Counted from the first letter of the stretch, positions 22,696-34,536 are shown. The stretch is DNA of 64,000 bases from Balaenoptera acutorostrata (GCF_949987535.1 NC_080080.1:65501006-65565005), one strand, 5' to 3'. Notes: generated by a model from the letters alone, not told the origin. A program made the numbers and translations.

Positions 22696-25600
22696 TTGAT
22701 TCTTTAGGTCCCACTTGTTTATTTTTGTTTTTATTTCCATTACTCTAGGAGGTGGATCAAAAAAGATCTTGCTGTGATTTATGTCATAGAGTGTTCTGCC
22801 TATGTTTTCCTCTAAGAGTTTTATAGTGTCCAGTCTTATATTTAGGTCTCTAATCCATTTTGAGTTTATTTTTGTGTATGGTGTTAGGGAGTATTCTAAT
22901 TTCATTCTTTTACATGTAGCTGTCCAGTTTTCCCAGCACCACTTATTGAAGAGACTGTCTTTTCTCCATTGTATATCTTTGCCTCCTTTGTCATAGATTA
23001 GTTGACCATAGGTGCGTGGGTTAATCTCTGGGCTTTCTATCTTGTTCCATTGATCTATGTTTCTGTTTTTGTGCCAGTACCATATTGTCTTGATTACTGT
23101 AGCTTTGTAGTATAGTCTGAAGTCAGGGAGTCTGATTCCTCCAGCTCCATTTTTTTGCCTCAAGACTGCTCTGGCTATTCGGGGTCTTTTGTGTCTCCAT
23201 ACAAATTTTAAGATGATTTGTTCTAGCTCCGTAAAAAATGCCATTGGTAATTTGATAGGGACTGCACTGAATCTGTAGATTGCTTTGGGTAGTATACTCA
23301 TTTTCACAATGTTGATTCTTCCAATCCAAGAACATGGTATATCTCTCCATCTGTTGGTATCATCTTTAATTTCTTTCATCAGTGTCTTATGGTTTTCTGC
23401 ATACAGGTCTTTTGTCTCCCTAGGTAGGTTTATTCCTAGGTATTTTATTCTTTTTGTTGCAATGGTAAATGGGAGTGTTTCCATAATTTCTCTTTCAGAT
23501 TTTTCATCATTAGTGTATAGGAATGCAAGAGATTTCTGTGCATTAATTTTGTAACCTGCAACTTTACCATATTCATTAATTAGCTCTAGCAGTTTTCTGG
23601 TGGCAGTTTTAGGATTCTCTATGTATAGTATCATGTCATCCGCAAACAGTGACAGTTTTACTTCTTCTTTTCCAATTTGTATTCCTTTTATTTCTTTTTC
23701 TTCTCTGATTGCCGTGGCTAGGACTTCCAGAACTATGTTGAATAATAGTGGTGAGAGTGGACATCCTTGTCTCGTTCCTGATCTTAGAGGAAATGCTTTC
23801 AGTTTTTCACCATTGAGAATGATGTTTGCTGTGGGTTTGTCATATATGGCCTTTATTATGTTGAGGTAGGTTCCCTCTATGCCCACTTTCTGGAGAGTTT
23901 TTATCATAAATGGGTGTTGAATTTTGTCAAAAGCTTTTTCTGCATCTATTGAGATGATCATATGGTTTTTATTCTTCAATTTGTTAACATGGTGTATCAC
24001 ATTGATTGATTTGCGTATATTGAAGAATCCTTGCATCCCTGGGATAAATCCCACTTGATCGTGGTGTATGATCCTTTTAATGTGTTGTTGGATTCTGTTT
24101 GCTAGTATTTTGTTGAGGATTTTTGCATCTATATTCATCAGTGATATTGGTCTGTAATTTTCTTTTTTTGTAGTGTCTTTGTCTGGTTTTGGTATCAGGG
24201 TGATGGTGGCCTCATAGAATGAGTTTGGGAGTGTTCCTTCCTCTGCAATTTTTTGGAAGAGTTTGAGAAGGATGGGTGTTAGCTCTTCTCTAAATGTTTG
24301 ATAGAATTCACCTGTGAAGCCATCTGGTCCTGGACTTTTGTTTGTTGGAAGATTTTTAATCACAGTTTCAATTTCATTACTTGTGATTGGTCTGTTCATA
24401 TTTTCTGTTTCTTCCTGATTCAGTCTTGGAAGGTTATACCTTTCTAAGAATTTGTCCATTTCTTCCAGGTTGTCCATTTTATTGGCATAAAGTTGCTTGT
24501 AGTAGTCTCTTAGGATGTTTTGTATTTCTGCGGTGTCTGTTGTAACTTCTCCTTTTTCATTTCTGATTTTATTGATTTGAGTCCTCTCCCTCTTTTTCTT
24601 GATGAGTCTGGCTACTGGCTTATCAATTTTGTTTATCTTCTCAAAGAACCAACTTTTAGTTTTATTGATCTTTGCTATTGTTTTCTTTGTTTCTATTTCA
24701 TTTATTTCTGCTCTGATCTTTATGATTTCTTTCCTTCTGCTAACTTTGGGTTTTGTTTGTTCTTCTTTCTCTAGTTTCTTTAGGTGTAAGGTAAGATTGT
24801 TTATTTGAGATTTTTCTTGTTTCTTGAGGTAGGCTTGTATAGCTATAAACTTCCCTCTTAGAACCGCTTTTGCTGCATCCCATAGGTTTTGGGTCGTCGT
24901 GTTTTCATTGTCATTTGTCTCTAGGTATTTTTTTATTTCCTGTTTGATTTCTTCAGTGATCTCTTGGTTATTTAGTAACGTATTGTTTAGCCTCCATGTG
25001 TTTGTCTTTTTTACGTTTTTTTCCCTGTAATTCATTTCTAATCTCATAGCGTTGTGGTCAGAAAAGATGCTTGATATGATTTCAATTTTCTTAAATTTAC
25101 TGAGGCTTGATTTGTGACCCAAGATGTGATCTATCCTGGAGAATGTTCCGTGTGCACTTGAGAAGAACGTGTAATCTGCCGTTTTTGGATGGAATGTCCT
25201 ATATATATCAATTAAATCTATCTGGTCTATTGTGTCATTTAAAGCTTCTGTTTCCTTATTTATTTTCATTTTGGATGATCTGTCCATTGGTGTAAGTGAG
25301 GTGTTAAAGTCCCCCACTATTATTGTGTTACTGTCGATTTCCTCTTTTATAGCTGTTAGCAGTTGCCTTATGTATTGAGGTGCTCCTATGTTGGGTGCAT
25401 ATATATTTATAATTGTTATATCTTCTTCTTGGATTGATCCCTGGATCATTATGTAGTGTCCTTCCTTGTCTCTTGTAACATTCTTTATTTTAAAGTCTAT
25501 TTTATCTGATATGAGTATAGCTACTCCAGCTTTCTTTTGATTTCCATTTGCATGGAATATCTTTTTCCATCCCCTCACTTTCAGTCTGTATGTGTCCCTA

Positions 25601-25742
25601 GGTCTGAAGTGGGTCTCTTTGTAGACAGCATATATATGGGTCTTGTTTTTGTATCCATTCAGCAAGCCTGTGTCTTTTGGTTGGAGCATTTAATCCATTC
25701 ACGTTTAAGGTAATTATCGATATGTGTGTTCCTATGACCATT
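22693..25742 (-). pseudogene. L1 ORF2p, frameshifted and 3'-truncated
   Basis: An ORF2 relic. One extra T in the run at 25618-25620 (GTCTCTTTG, against GTCTCTTG in the intact copy) breaks the frame near codon 42, next to the endonuclease Glu. Downstream, 990 or so codons are open and keep the rest of the endonuclease motifs, [12 protein letters not shown] and FADDM. The frame ends at an early stop about ten bases into the flank, adding KNQ after KWDL; the C-terminal cysteine motif is absent. Apart from the frameshift about a dozen residues differ from the copy at 3180-6998. No active ORF2p is expected. Confidence 0.9.
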
Positions 25743-26858
25743 TTCTTAATTGTTTTGGGTTTGTTTTTGTAGGTCCTTTTCTTCTCTTGTGTTTCCCACT
25801 TAGAGAAGTTCCTTTAGCATTTGTTGTAGAGCTGGTTTGGTGGTGCTGAATTCTCTTAGCTTTTGCTTGTCTGTAAAGCTTTTGATTTCTCCATCAAATC
25901 TGAATGAGATCCTTGCTGGGTAGAGTAATCTTGGTTGTAGGTTCTTCCCTTTCATCACTTTAAGTATATCATGCCACTCCCTTCTGGCTTGCAAAGTTTC
26001 TGCTGAGAAATCAGCTGTTAACCTTATGGGAGTTCCCTTGTGTGTTATTTGTCGTTTTTCCCTTGCTGCTTTCAGTAATTTTTCTTTGTCCTTAATTTTT
26101 GCCACTTTGATTACTATGTGTCTCGGCGTGTTTCTCCTTGGGTTTATTCTGTATGGGACTCTCTGTGCTTCCTGGACTTGGGTGGCTATTTCCTTTCCCA
26201 TGTTAGGGAAGTTTTCGAGTATAATCTCTTCAAATATTTTCTCTGGTCCTTTCTCTCTCTCTTCTCCTTCTGGGACCCCTATAATGCGAATGTTGTTGCG
26301 TTTAATGTTGTCCCAGAGGTCTCTTAGGCTGTCTTCATTTCTTTTCATTCTTTTTTCTTTAGTCTGTTCCGCAGCAGTGAATTCCACCATTCTGTCTTCC
26401 AGGTCACTTATCCGTTCTTCTGCCTCAGTTATTCTGCTATTGATTCCTTCTAGTGTAGTTTTCATTTCAGTTATTGTATTGGTCATCTCTGTTTGTTTGT
26501 TCTTTAATTCTTCTAGGTCTTTGTTAATCATTTCTTGCATCTTCTCAATCTTTGCCTCCATTCTTATTCCGAGGTCCTGGATCATCTTCACTATCATTAT
26601 TCTGAATTCTTTTTCTGGAAGGTTGCCTATCTCCACTTCATTTAGTTGTTTTTCTGGGTTTTTTTCTTGTTCCTTCATCTGGTACATAGCCCTCTGCCTT
26701 TTCATCTTCTCTGTCTTTCTGTAACTGTGGTTTTTGGTCCACAGGCTGCAGGATTGTAGTTTTTCTTGCTTCTGCTGTCTGCCCTCTGGTGGTTGAGGCT
26801 ATCTAAGAGGCTTGATGGGAGGCTCTGGTGGTGGGTAGAGCTGACTCTTGATTCTTTA
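22696..26858 (-). mobile_element. Internal L1 fragment, truncated at both ends, with 11-bp TSD
   Basis: Minus-strand L1 sequence at 22707-26847 aligns with positions of about 3965-8107 of the full-length copy in this window. It lacks the last 260 or so codons of ORF2, the 3' UTR and any poly(A), and most of the 5' UTR. The flanks carry TTGATTCTTTA at 22696-22706 and 26848-26858. At the 3' junction the target reads TTCTTTAGGTCCC where the intact L1 reads TTCATTAGGTCCC, so the nicked end could have paired with internal L1 RNA. At the 5' junction TTG is shared. Confidence 0.9.
25800..26705 (-). CDS. L1 ORF1p, intact in a truncated element
   Basis: A complete 301-codon ORF1 with coiled coil, RNA-recognition-type domain and C-terminal domain as in the copy at 7057-7962. 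By my count five residues differ: TPEK to NPEK, KRIKR to KRMKR, EIIIEN to EIILEN, ITYKG to ITHKG, and WHEIL to WHDIL. All are mild, which suggests a young copy. The element lost nearly all of its 5' UTR promoter and its poly(A) signal, so expression would depend on neighbouring sequence. I treat it as an open but probably silent frame. Confidence 0.85.
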   Translation of the reverse strand: MKRQRAMYQMKEQEKNPEKQLNEVEIGNLPEKEFRIMIVKMIQDLGIRMEAKIEKMQEMINKDLEELKNKQTEMTNTITEMKTTLEGINSRITEAEERISDLEDRMVEFTAAEQTKEKRMKRNEDSLRDLWDNIKRNNIRIIGVPEGEEREKGPEKIFEEIILENFPNMGKEIATQVQEAQRVPYRINPRRNTPRHIVIKVAKIKDKEKLLKAAREKRQITHKGTPIRLTADFSAETLQARREWHDILKVMKGKNLQPRLLYPARISFRFDGEIKSFTDKQKLREFSTTKPALQQMLKELL

Positions 26859-29800
26859 TTGTACCAGGATAAGTCATTTTGGATGACCTCGGCAAATCAG
26901 AACAAGTCATTTTGGATGACGTAGCTTACTCTCCACCTTTCCCCCCACTGTTCTGGGCCCTGGAGGACTGACTGAAATGGATCACAGCGACAGGCTCCCA
27001 AGCCGTCCTGCTTCCTTTGGGGACTGGCCGCCTTTGGGGATGGTGCACGCTGGCAGAAGAATGGCTGCAGTGGGCCATGGAATCCCAGTGGTCTGGCTGC
27101 ATCCCTCACCCAGGAAGCCAGTTCCCATCAGGGACTCTCTCTACCGTCCTCTCTGTGCCTGGGTTCTGGTTTCCTCAACACTTCAGGCCTTGGAGTGAGA
27201 ACAGAGCCCCATTATTCCCACTTTCGGGGGCTCCCCTCACCCTGTTCCACCTAAGAGTCCCTCTGTTACATTCTCCTCCAATCACCCTAACTTGAGTGTG
27301 CCGTGTGGTCTGTTTCTTGCTGGCTGACACCCTGACTCATAGTTTATTTGAAAGTGAAGAAGTGTATTTTCCAGGTCACATCTTGATGATTTAGAAAATA
27401 GGAGAAAATTAACGCTGAACAGGAAAAATATTAAATCTTATTCATGTCCTATCTTTCTTAGTTAGAAGATCTGCCACTTTTAGTTCTTGAGCTCTGGATA
27501 ACCTCTCTGTGAGGCGTGTGTGAATGTAGGTGGGACCTTTGTGTGTGTGACGATTAATGTACTCGTGCAGCTGTGCTCGCAGGCGTGGCGTCAGGTTTTC
27601 TGAAATTCCCTAGCTCCTATCACCGACCCACCATGCCTCCTCATTCTGTGAAACGGAGCTAAAAAACAAAAACCAAGCAACCAAGCCAAACAAAAAAGCG
27701 ATGCTTGAAGATCAATGACCAGGTAGCTAAAGGAGAAGAGAAATATAGGGACCATTAGGAGGCTCATTCAGAATATAAAGGGCATCCACCAACCATTCTT
27801 CATCCCTCCTGGGCTTCCAAGAAGAATTTAAATGGCAGCACGAGGAACCCGAATTAGAGATTTTAAAAAAGAGTCACTTTCTGTCTGTAAAGGTTATTAT
27901 TATCTTTTAAAATATGGAAGTTGGATAGTAAAGAAAGCTGTGAAATTACTTTCTCTGAATGTCTTTGAGAATTAGGTTCTTACCTCTCTGGGATGGTTCT
28001 GTTCTGATGCTCTTGGAAGGCAAGGTTTGAGATTAAATGACCTCTCAAGGTCCTTTCTTAGTCCACAAAGTACTAATCAGAAAGCACCAACATTTACAAG
28101 GTGATGGCGGAAACGGGTGCCAAGTTGGTATTAAACAAAGAAGCCCTGGAGCTGATCACGGGAAGCAGGCGGCACCCGTGGGAGTGTGATTCAACAGGGA
28201 ACCAGACAGACAATGAGCTGCACACACGCTAAACACACACAGATTCATGAACAGAGATCGGAGCTGTGGGCAACGCAATGGCAAAGCAGGACCACTTCTT
28301 GAAAACTTTTGGAGAATTATATGATTATGAAGCAACGAGACCCAACTGTTATTTTAACAAACTTGGGGCAACTTTGTTCCCCTTCAAAGGGGGCTTTATA
28401 TGATGCAAAAACTATAACCCTATTTTTCATTATGCATGAGACAATGAAAAGACAGGTCATGTTTACTTTAACTCATGGAGTGTTTATCACAGCATTCTGT
28501 ACAGATGCAAACAACATGATCCAGGGGATAGTAAAAAAGCAAAAAACAGAAACAAAAACAAAAAGCACAACTATGAATCCCTGTGCCTACTTGCATGAGG
28601 AGAAACCTGGCACCGTGACACTAACTGATAATTGATCCCTCTAAGGAATTAAGTAGTAGTCCCGATGCCTGATGACTTCACAGTCACCTTAAAGGAAAGG
28701 CATTATAGTCAATTTGGGTATCTTGTGGACTGTACTTATTTATTTTTTTCTTTTAAGAAAAATTGAGGTTGGTGGTCTGAAACCAACACAATGAGTCAAA
28801 ACCCTTGATGCACTTCCATCTACAGACCCATAACCAAGTATCAATATTGAGCTAGCAGATCAGTGCTACATGTTATTTTTAATTGTGGAAACAGGACTTT
28901 AGCTGGTGAGAGGAGGGAAGGATCAGAGTCTTTAGAAGGTGCTTAGGCTCATTCTGACCAGACATACACTCATTGCTCAGCTCAGGCTGGATGCCTAGGA
29001 AAGGTCTCATCAATTCTCTTTTGGATCCTCTAGAAACACAGACACCACTGTGTGACGTGTTCTCTAAACAGAAGTTCTCAGACAGACGCTTCTCCTTCCA
29101 TTTCCAGGAGGCTCAGCATCCAGCCGCCAGTTCCATATCCTCTCATTCCCCCGCCCCCCGACCAGCCCAGCTCTCCCTCAGCTTCCTTTAGGTGAATCTG
29201 ACCAACTACCTTTCAGTTTTGCCCCGGCTGTGGAAGGTCCTGCTCTGGGAGTCTCTATCTGATATCCCTCCCTCCCTAGCCACACCTGTTTTTGGCTCCT
29301 CCCAACTGGGGACCCGAGCTCTAGGGATGGACTTTCTGCCCCAGTTGTCTAGCCAAATCCCCAAAGTATATCCCAGTCAGGAACTGGATCCCTGTCTTGT
29401 CCCTTTGAGTCTGCATCTGCCTGGGTAACCTCAGGTCTTTAAAGACTGAGCCTCTTTTGAACTCCCACTTCTCCAACTGAGGCAGCCTGACTGCTATTAT
29501 CTGCTGTCAGCAGACCTGGTAGCAAATATCTCATTCCCATGCTCCTCCATACACCAGAAAAAATAAATCTGATGCCTCTTAAGATCCCTCTTCTACATCT
29601 GTCTAGACCTTACATTGTGTACTGACACCCATGGGTGCTCTGGCCTACTTGGTTTCATTACTTTCCTCCACCCTCAAACAAACTCAGTTTTAGGGGGTTC
29701 TCAGTGTCTACTGAGCCACCTACCATCACAGCCACTGTTACAGCAGATCAGAGACCCCCATCCGTCATGTCCATCTTTACAGAAACTAGAATGACTTACC

Positions 29801-30451
29801 AGGAAGATTCATTTCTTTACAGATATGGTGTCTCCAAGGTTCTTGGTCTTTTCTTCCTTGCTGTCCACTAGTAAGACCTAACTTAAATTCCTTCTAACAC
29901 TGCATTTTACTCTGTCTTTAGATTCTACCAGAAAAACTGGATTGGACCCTGTGTGGGAATTCCTTAATGGGATTGGTCAATGGGGTATGGGTACTACCTA
30001 TAAAATCTAGTGAGGAAAATCAGGTGGGTCTTAGACCATAGTATATGGTTGTGTGCAACAGAAAAGGCCATCTTAAAAGAAAACAGGTTCCAGGGATATA
30101 AGTCTACAGCTGAACCACTTTACTGGCAAATAGCTTGAGCTTCAGTCTCACAGATGATTAGGTAAAGGACAGACTGAGGAATTGAAAAAGTATGTCAAAG
30201 GGATTCACTGGTGTAGAAAGAAAGAGTCCTGAGCTAACTAAGATTTAAATCACACTTGGACTTGTTACCTCTCACACCTTCAGGTCCGGGGTCACTGCTA
30301 GATTCCTCATCTTTAGGGAGATCACTTGAAAGAGTAACCCTTGATTTATCTTGACGCCTACTCCATATTTTTGAGTGTCAGGTCAAAGAATCCTTCTGAA
30401 GGCTGAGGTCATCCTACCTATACACCAAGTCCACGATTGCTTACCTGTTTT
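26859..30451. other. Non-coding sequence; 17-bp direct repeat at 26871-26920
   Basis: AAGTCATTTTGGATGAC occurs at 26871-26887 and 26904-26920 (period 33) just beyond the L1. A GC-richer stretch at 26940-27350 and another at 29000-29900 look like old repeats but I cannot name them. Open frames here (for example 28309-28635 and 29635-29871) have no recognisable domain. Confidence 0.4.
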
Positions 30452-30458
30452 ACACACA

Positions 30459-30496
<38 letters not shown>
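30452..30496. repeat. (CA)n microsatellite
   Basis: About twenty CA dinucleotides with one G interruption near the start. Confidence 0.95.
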
Positions 30497-30589
30497 AGCT
30501 TTCTCTGATACTCCTTCTCTGAGAGAGAGCTGTAATCGCTGTGTCATTTCACTAACTCCTTTCGGACTGCAGATTCCTAGCAAATGTTT

Positions 30590-31025
30590 GGTGTGACAAT
30601 AGCACTTATTATCGGTTGCTTGAAATTGGGCAATTTACTTGTTTTCTTTTTTTTTTTTTAATTTATTTATTGAGCACTTTCAAGGCAGTCTAAACACAAT
30701 ATCTCAGCCTCACTGTAACACTGCATAGTATTGGATTGAACCACATGAAACTGTTGTCTCTGTAGACTGAACACCTGCAATTGCAAATGAATCAACCCAT
30801 AAGTAATATTAGCATAACCCTTATGTTACAGAAAAGAACACTGAGAACAAAGAAGTGGAATGTAGCCATTTACTTGTTTTCTGAACTTCACCTTCCTTGT
30901 CTATAAAATGGGGACACTAACACAGCTCATTAAGTGAGATAATATTATGCTAAAATATTCTACAGACAATGAAGAATGAGCCAAATGTTAGTAATCATTA
31001 TTTGCATTCCACTTTGGTGGTGCCC
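30590..31025 (-). mobile_element. MIR SINE split by a later insertion
   Basis: The halves at about 30590-30647 and 30883-31025 join into a reversed MIR: the TTGGGCAATTTACTTG part, then CTTCACCTTCCTTGTCTATAAAATGGGG, then a GAGATAATATTATGCT block. The intervening 30648-30882 is a younger retro-insertion. Confidence 0.65.
30633..30882 (-). mobile_element. 220-bp poly(A) retro-insertion with 15-bp TSD, source unknown
   Basis: ATTTACTTGTTTTCT is repeated exactly at 30633-30647 and 30868-30882. The insert begins (plus strand) with a T-run at 30648-30659 and TTTATT hexamers, so on the minus strand it ends in AATAAATAAATT plus poly(A). It lacks SINE A and B boxes and L1 3' UTR landmarks. It is probably the 3' end of a cellular transcript copied by L1 machinery, or an orphan transduction. 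Confidence 0.8.
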
Positions 31026-33515
31026 TACAACCTTTATATAAAAGGTTATTTGCTCAATAAATGTCATTGACTAAATGACTGATCAAGTAATTTAGACCTG
31101 AACTCTCTCAATTAACTCTAGTAGCAGAGGTCTGTTTTTCACGGTCATTGACATTACCCAAGGATAGATTTTTCGAGCTGGATGGTTTACATGTGGAATG
31201 CCTACCCTCTGGCAGCTCTACACTGAGAATTCAAATGCAGACATCAGTCTTTGGCCTCGTTCTGGAAACTTACCTTCTACATTAAAAATTTTAAGCATAG
31301 AATCAAAGGCAATCTACTTCTAAGAGTGACATTAATAAGATGATGTTTGGAAGCACCATCTACTCTCCATGAATAACAAACTGTTCAATCCAGTGCTTCC
31401 TCCTCGAGTACACTGGCAATATCATACCTCTGGCCCCAGAACTACCCACATAAACAATTCAACTACCTATTACAGTCAGATTTTATTTTATTTTTTTTGG
31501 CTATTCTTTGTAGTGAATGCTGGAGCATGGCCCAGCTTTCCCCCTACCCTGACCTCAGGACTGAAGTCCTCATCCTCTAAGAGGCTGGAAGTATTGGTAG
31601 CCAGTAGCTCTTAGCTGAGACCTTTTCTAGGGATTGTCCAAGCTGGAAGAGAGTCGTTTTGCCCAAGGTCATGTCTTCTTCTCAGGGACAGCCTATACCC
31701 AAGGAGGGATCACACTAGAGGTATAAAAGCCCGGTCCTCTCATCCCAACTGTTGACAACCATCAGAGTGACCTGTGGGATCAGCTGAGGTCGTGGTGGTA
31801 ACCACAGTTCGACTTCTTCCTCTGCCCAGTCCTGTTCTCCCTGTTCCCCTACAGGTCGCTTCCTAATAAGTTAGTGCTTGCAAGTATCCATCTCAGAGGA
31901 TACTTCCCAGGAGCTGGACCTTCATGTGCTCATCTCCTTAGAGGAGGGAGTGCTTCTAGCATTTCTGCACAAGATGATGGCCAAGCTCTCTCCTTCCAAC
32001 AGCACTGTACTGAGATTAGAACTGTGCATAAAATGTGCAGCTAGGACAAGAAAAGGCCTTTAATTTCCGTATGCTTCTCTCACTGGCCTTATGATGAAGT
32101 GTTTATTGATATTTACATAAGAGCACTCAGTTACTGCCCCAGCAAGATGAGAAGCAAACCTAAAAGCTTCCTTGGTAGAACCGGGCCAGGGAAGTGGTGC
32201 CTTAATGCTCCCCACTGGCCCAGAGATGAGGCCAGGTGACTGGGAGAAAGGACGGCCCAAACGCAGGGCAGCGTGGCTCTGAGGAATGGATCACTGGAAA
32301 CCTACAGACCTACAGGACCCCTCACGCCACCCCCTAAACCTGGTGACCCAAGCCCCTCCCAGCCACTTCCTAAGCCTCTTCCAAGGTGTAACGCCAGCTC
32401 TGCCTCATCCAGGGCTGGGTCCTCCAGGCTGCAGGGACTCCCATAACAGAGCACAACATGGAACAGTTCAGCTCACTATTTTTCTAGCAGATTCTTGGCA
32501 GAAGCTGGCTTTTAAATTAAATGAATAGCACATCATAGTTCAACTTCTTCACATCATTTCTTTCCCTCCAGGGCTGGTAGCCTGAGACAGTGAGGGCCTG
32601 ACAAGGTCAGCCCTCCCTTCCTCTCTGATGTTCAGGGAGTCTGAGGTTTCTGAACAGCCATCAGCAAAGTAATTGATGGCCATCCCTATTTTCCAGGCTC
32701 TGGGGGAGAAAACACAAAATGAAAACAAAACCAGACTTCCCCCTGAGACAAATCTGCAACCAGGGCACATATGGACCGTGTTCCTAATTTTAGGACCCTG
32801 ACTATAGGAACAGGTAGGGATAGACTCTGTATCGCTGGCATGATTTGTTTGGTGTTATTTGAGGATGCACACTTCTGTCTGTGTTCAGAAACTCCTATCT
32901 GTCTTGGTCCCAATGGGGAGTTAGTTCCCTGGAAGGTGACAAGCTGAAGGGTGGGGAAGAAATCGAGTTCGTTGGAAAATGACAGCAGTCCTGAGTAAGT
33001 TCCTCCACCCTCAAACAGGTATGTTCATGAAATTTGAATCCAGGGAAATCAACTGATGTTTTGGTTATGTGTACCCATGGATGAGATCATGCTTTGATAC
33101 AGTGCCGGGGTACTGTGATACAATGCCAGGGTGGGCTTTTGACCTCATCACTAATACAAAGGTCACAATGAAAGTCTGCCTAATGCTTTGCATTTTGCTA
33201 GGTATTTTGTACTCAAGTTAGGATAATTGTAGGAAAAGTAGGAGGAAGTTTCAAAAAACCTACATAAAGGGACAGGTGTAATGTAAAATATCACAGCTCA
33301 CAATACATCTACACAGTATCAACATGCTGTTGCATGCAGGGCAGTGAGGATGCTGGAGGCTGACGTTACTAATACATAACCTGGTCACTAAATGACTTCC
33401 ATTGCTATGAGATATGCTTGCTTTTATGCAGCCGGTTAATCTCTTATATAACGAATATAAGGAAAATGGTTATAATAACATTTTTAATGTGCAACTAACA
33501 GTGCCTATTCCATAA
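31026..33515. other. Non-coding sequence; possible old LTR near 31700-31950
   Basis: Around 31720-31740 TATAAAAGCCCGG is followed, about 130 bp later, by CTGTTCCCCTACAGGTCGC and CTAATAAG, a layout that recalls an ancient LTR. I cannot classify it. The remainder is unrecognised. Confidence 0.3.
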
Positions 33516-33738
33516 TGAAGCTTAGTTTTTTTTTAAATTTTTTAAAAATATTTATTTATTTTTGGCTGCGTTAGGTCTTAGTTGCAGCGTACGGGCTCTC
33601 TGGTTGTGGCGAGTGGTCTTAATTGCCCCACAGCACGTGGGATCTTAGTTCCCCGACCAGGGATCGAACCCGCATCCCCTGCATTGGAAGGCGGATTCTT
33701 AGCCACTGGACCACCAGGGAAGTCTGAAGCTTAGTTTT
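33516..33738 (-). mobile_element. CHR-family SINE with 14-bp TSD
   Basis: TGAAGCTTAGTTTT flanks the element at 33516-33529 and 33725-33738. On the minus strand it runs from GACTTCCCTGGTGGTCCAGTGG through B box GGTTCGATCCC to an A-rich tail of AATAAATAAAT type. The body is about 190 bp, shorter than the 34-kb and 49.7-kb copies. Confidence 0.9.
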
Positions 33739-33757
33739 AATTTGAAATGTGTTAGAG

Positions 33758-33946
33758 CAGTGGTTCTCAGACCTTAACATGCATCAGAATCACCTGGGGA
33801 GCTTGTAAAAAAAAAAAAATTGCTGAGCTCCAACCCCAGAGTTTCAGATACAGTAGTTCGGGTCTGGGCCTGAGCATTTGCAACTGTAACAATTGCCAAG
33901 TGATGCTGATGCTGCTGGTGCAAGGATCACACTTTGAAAACTACAG
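33758..33946 (-). mobile_element. MER5A-type hAT DNA transposon
   Basis: Begins CAGTGGTTCTCAGACC and TGCATCAGAATCACCTGGGG, the reverse complement of the MER5A end, and finishes at ACTTTGAAAACTACAG. The terminal inverted repeats are visible. The flanking 8-mers TGTTAGAG and TTTTAGAG match at seven of eight positions, in line with the 8-bp duplication of hAT elements. It is non-autonomous, with no transposase. Confidence 0.85.
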
Positions 33947-33964
33947 TTTTAGAGGAGCTTATTT

Positions 33965-34360
33965 AAAGAACCTGCAGGGACTTTCCAGGTGGCTCAGTGG
34001 TTAAGAATCCACCTGCCAATGCAAGGGACACGGGTTTGAGCCCTGGTCCGGGAAGATCCCACATGCCGCAGAGCAACTAAGTCCATGCGCCACAACTACT
34101 GAGCCTGTGCTCTAGAGCCCGCGAGCCACAACTACTGAAGCCCATGTGCCACAACTACTGAAGCCCGCACGCCTAGAGCCCGTGCGCCACAATGAAAAGC
34201 CACCGCAATGAGAAAACCTGCACACTACAACAAAGAGTAGCCTCTGCTCTCTGCAACTTGAGAAAGCTCACGTGCAGCAACGACGACCCAATGCAGCCAA
34301 AAATATAAATAAATAAATAAATTAATAATAATTTTTAAAAAATAAATAAGGAACCTGCAG
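33965..34360 (+). mobile_element. CHR-2-like SINE with 13-bp TSD
   Basis: Flanked by AAAGAACCTGCAG (33965-33977) and AAGGAACCTGCAG (34348-34360). The body starts GGACTTTCCAGGTGGCTCAG, has B box GGTTTGAGCCC and an internal near-repeat of CCACAACTACTGAAGCCC, and ends in an (AAAT)n tail. Confidence 0.9.
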
Positions 34361-34365
34361 TACGT

Positions 34366-34486
34366 ACTTTTTCAACATCTTTATTGGAGTATAATTGCTT
34401 CACAATGGTGTGTTAGTTTCTGCTTTATAACAAAGTGAATCAGCTATACATATACACATATCCCCATATCTCCTCCCTCTTGCCAT
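34366..34486 (-). mobile_element. L1 3' terminus fragment
   Basis: CAACATCTTTATTGGAGTAT and GTGTTAGTTTCTGCTTTATA are the reverse complement of the cetartiodactyl L1 3' end. Only about 120 bp are kept. Confidence 0.8.
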
Positions 34487-34536
34487 ACTTTTGTATTTTT
34501 TCGAATGCTACTTCATGTTTAAAAAATCACTTTTTA

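Noticed and set aside
28309..28635. 108-codon plus-strand frame
   Set aside because: No recognisable domain, no neighbouring exon, and a lysine/threonine-rich end arising from an A-rich stretch.
29000..29900. Cluster of plus-strand frames as a possible gene
   Set aside because: Frames of 72-78 codons with no shared domain, no convincing splice structure and no similarity I recognise.
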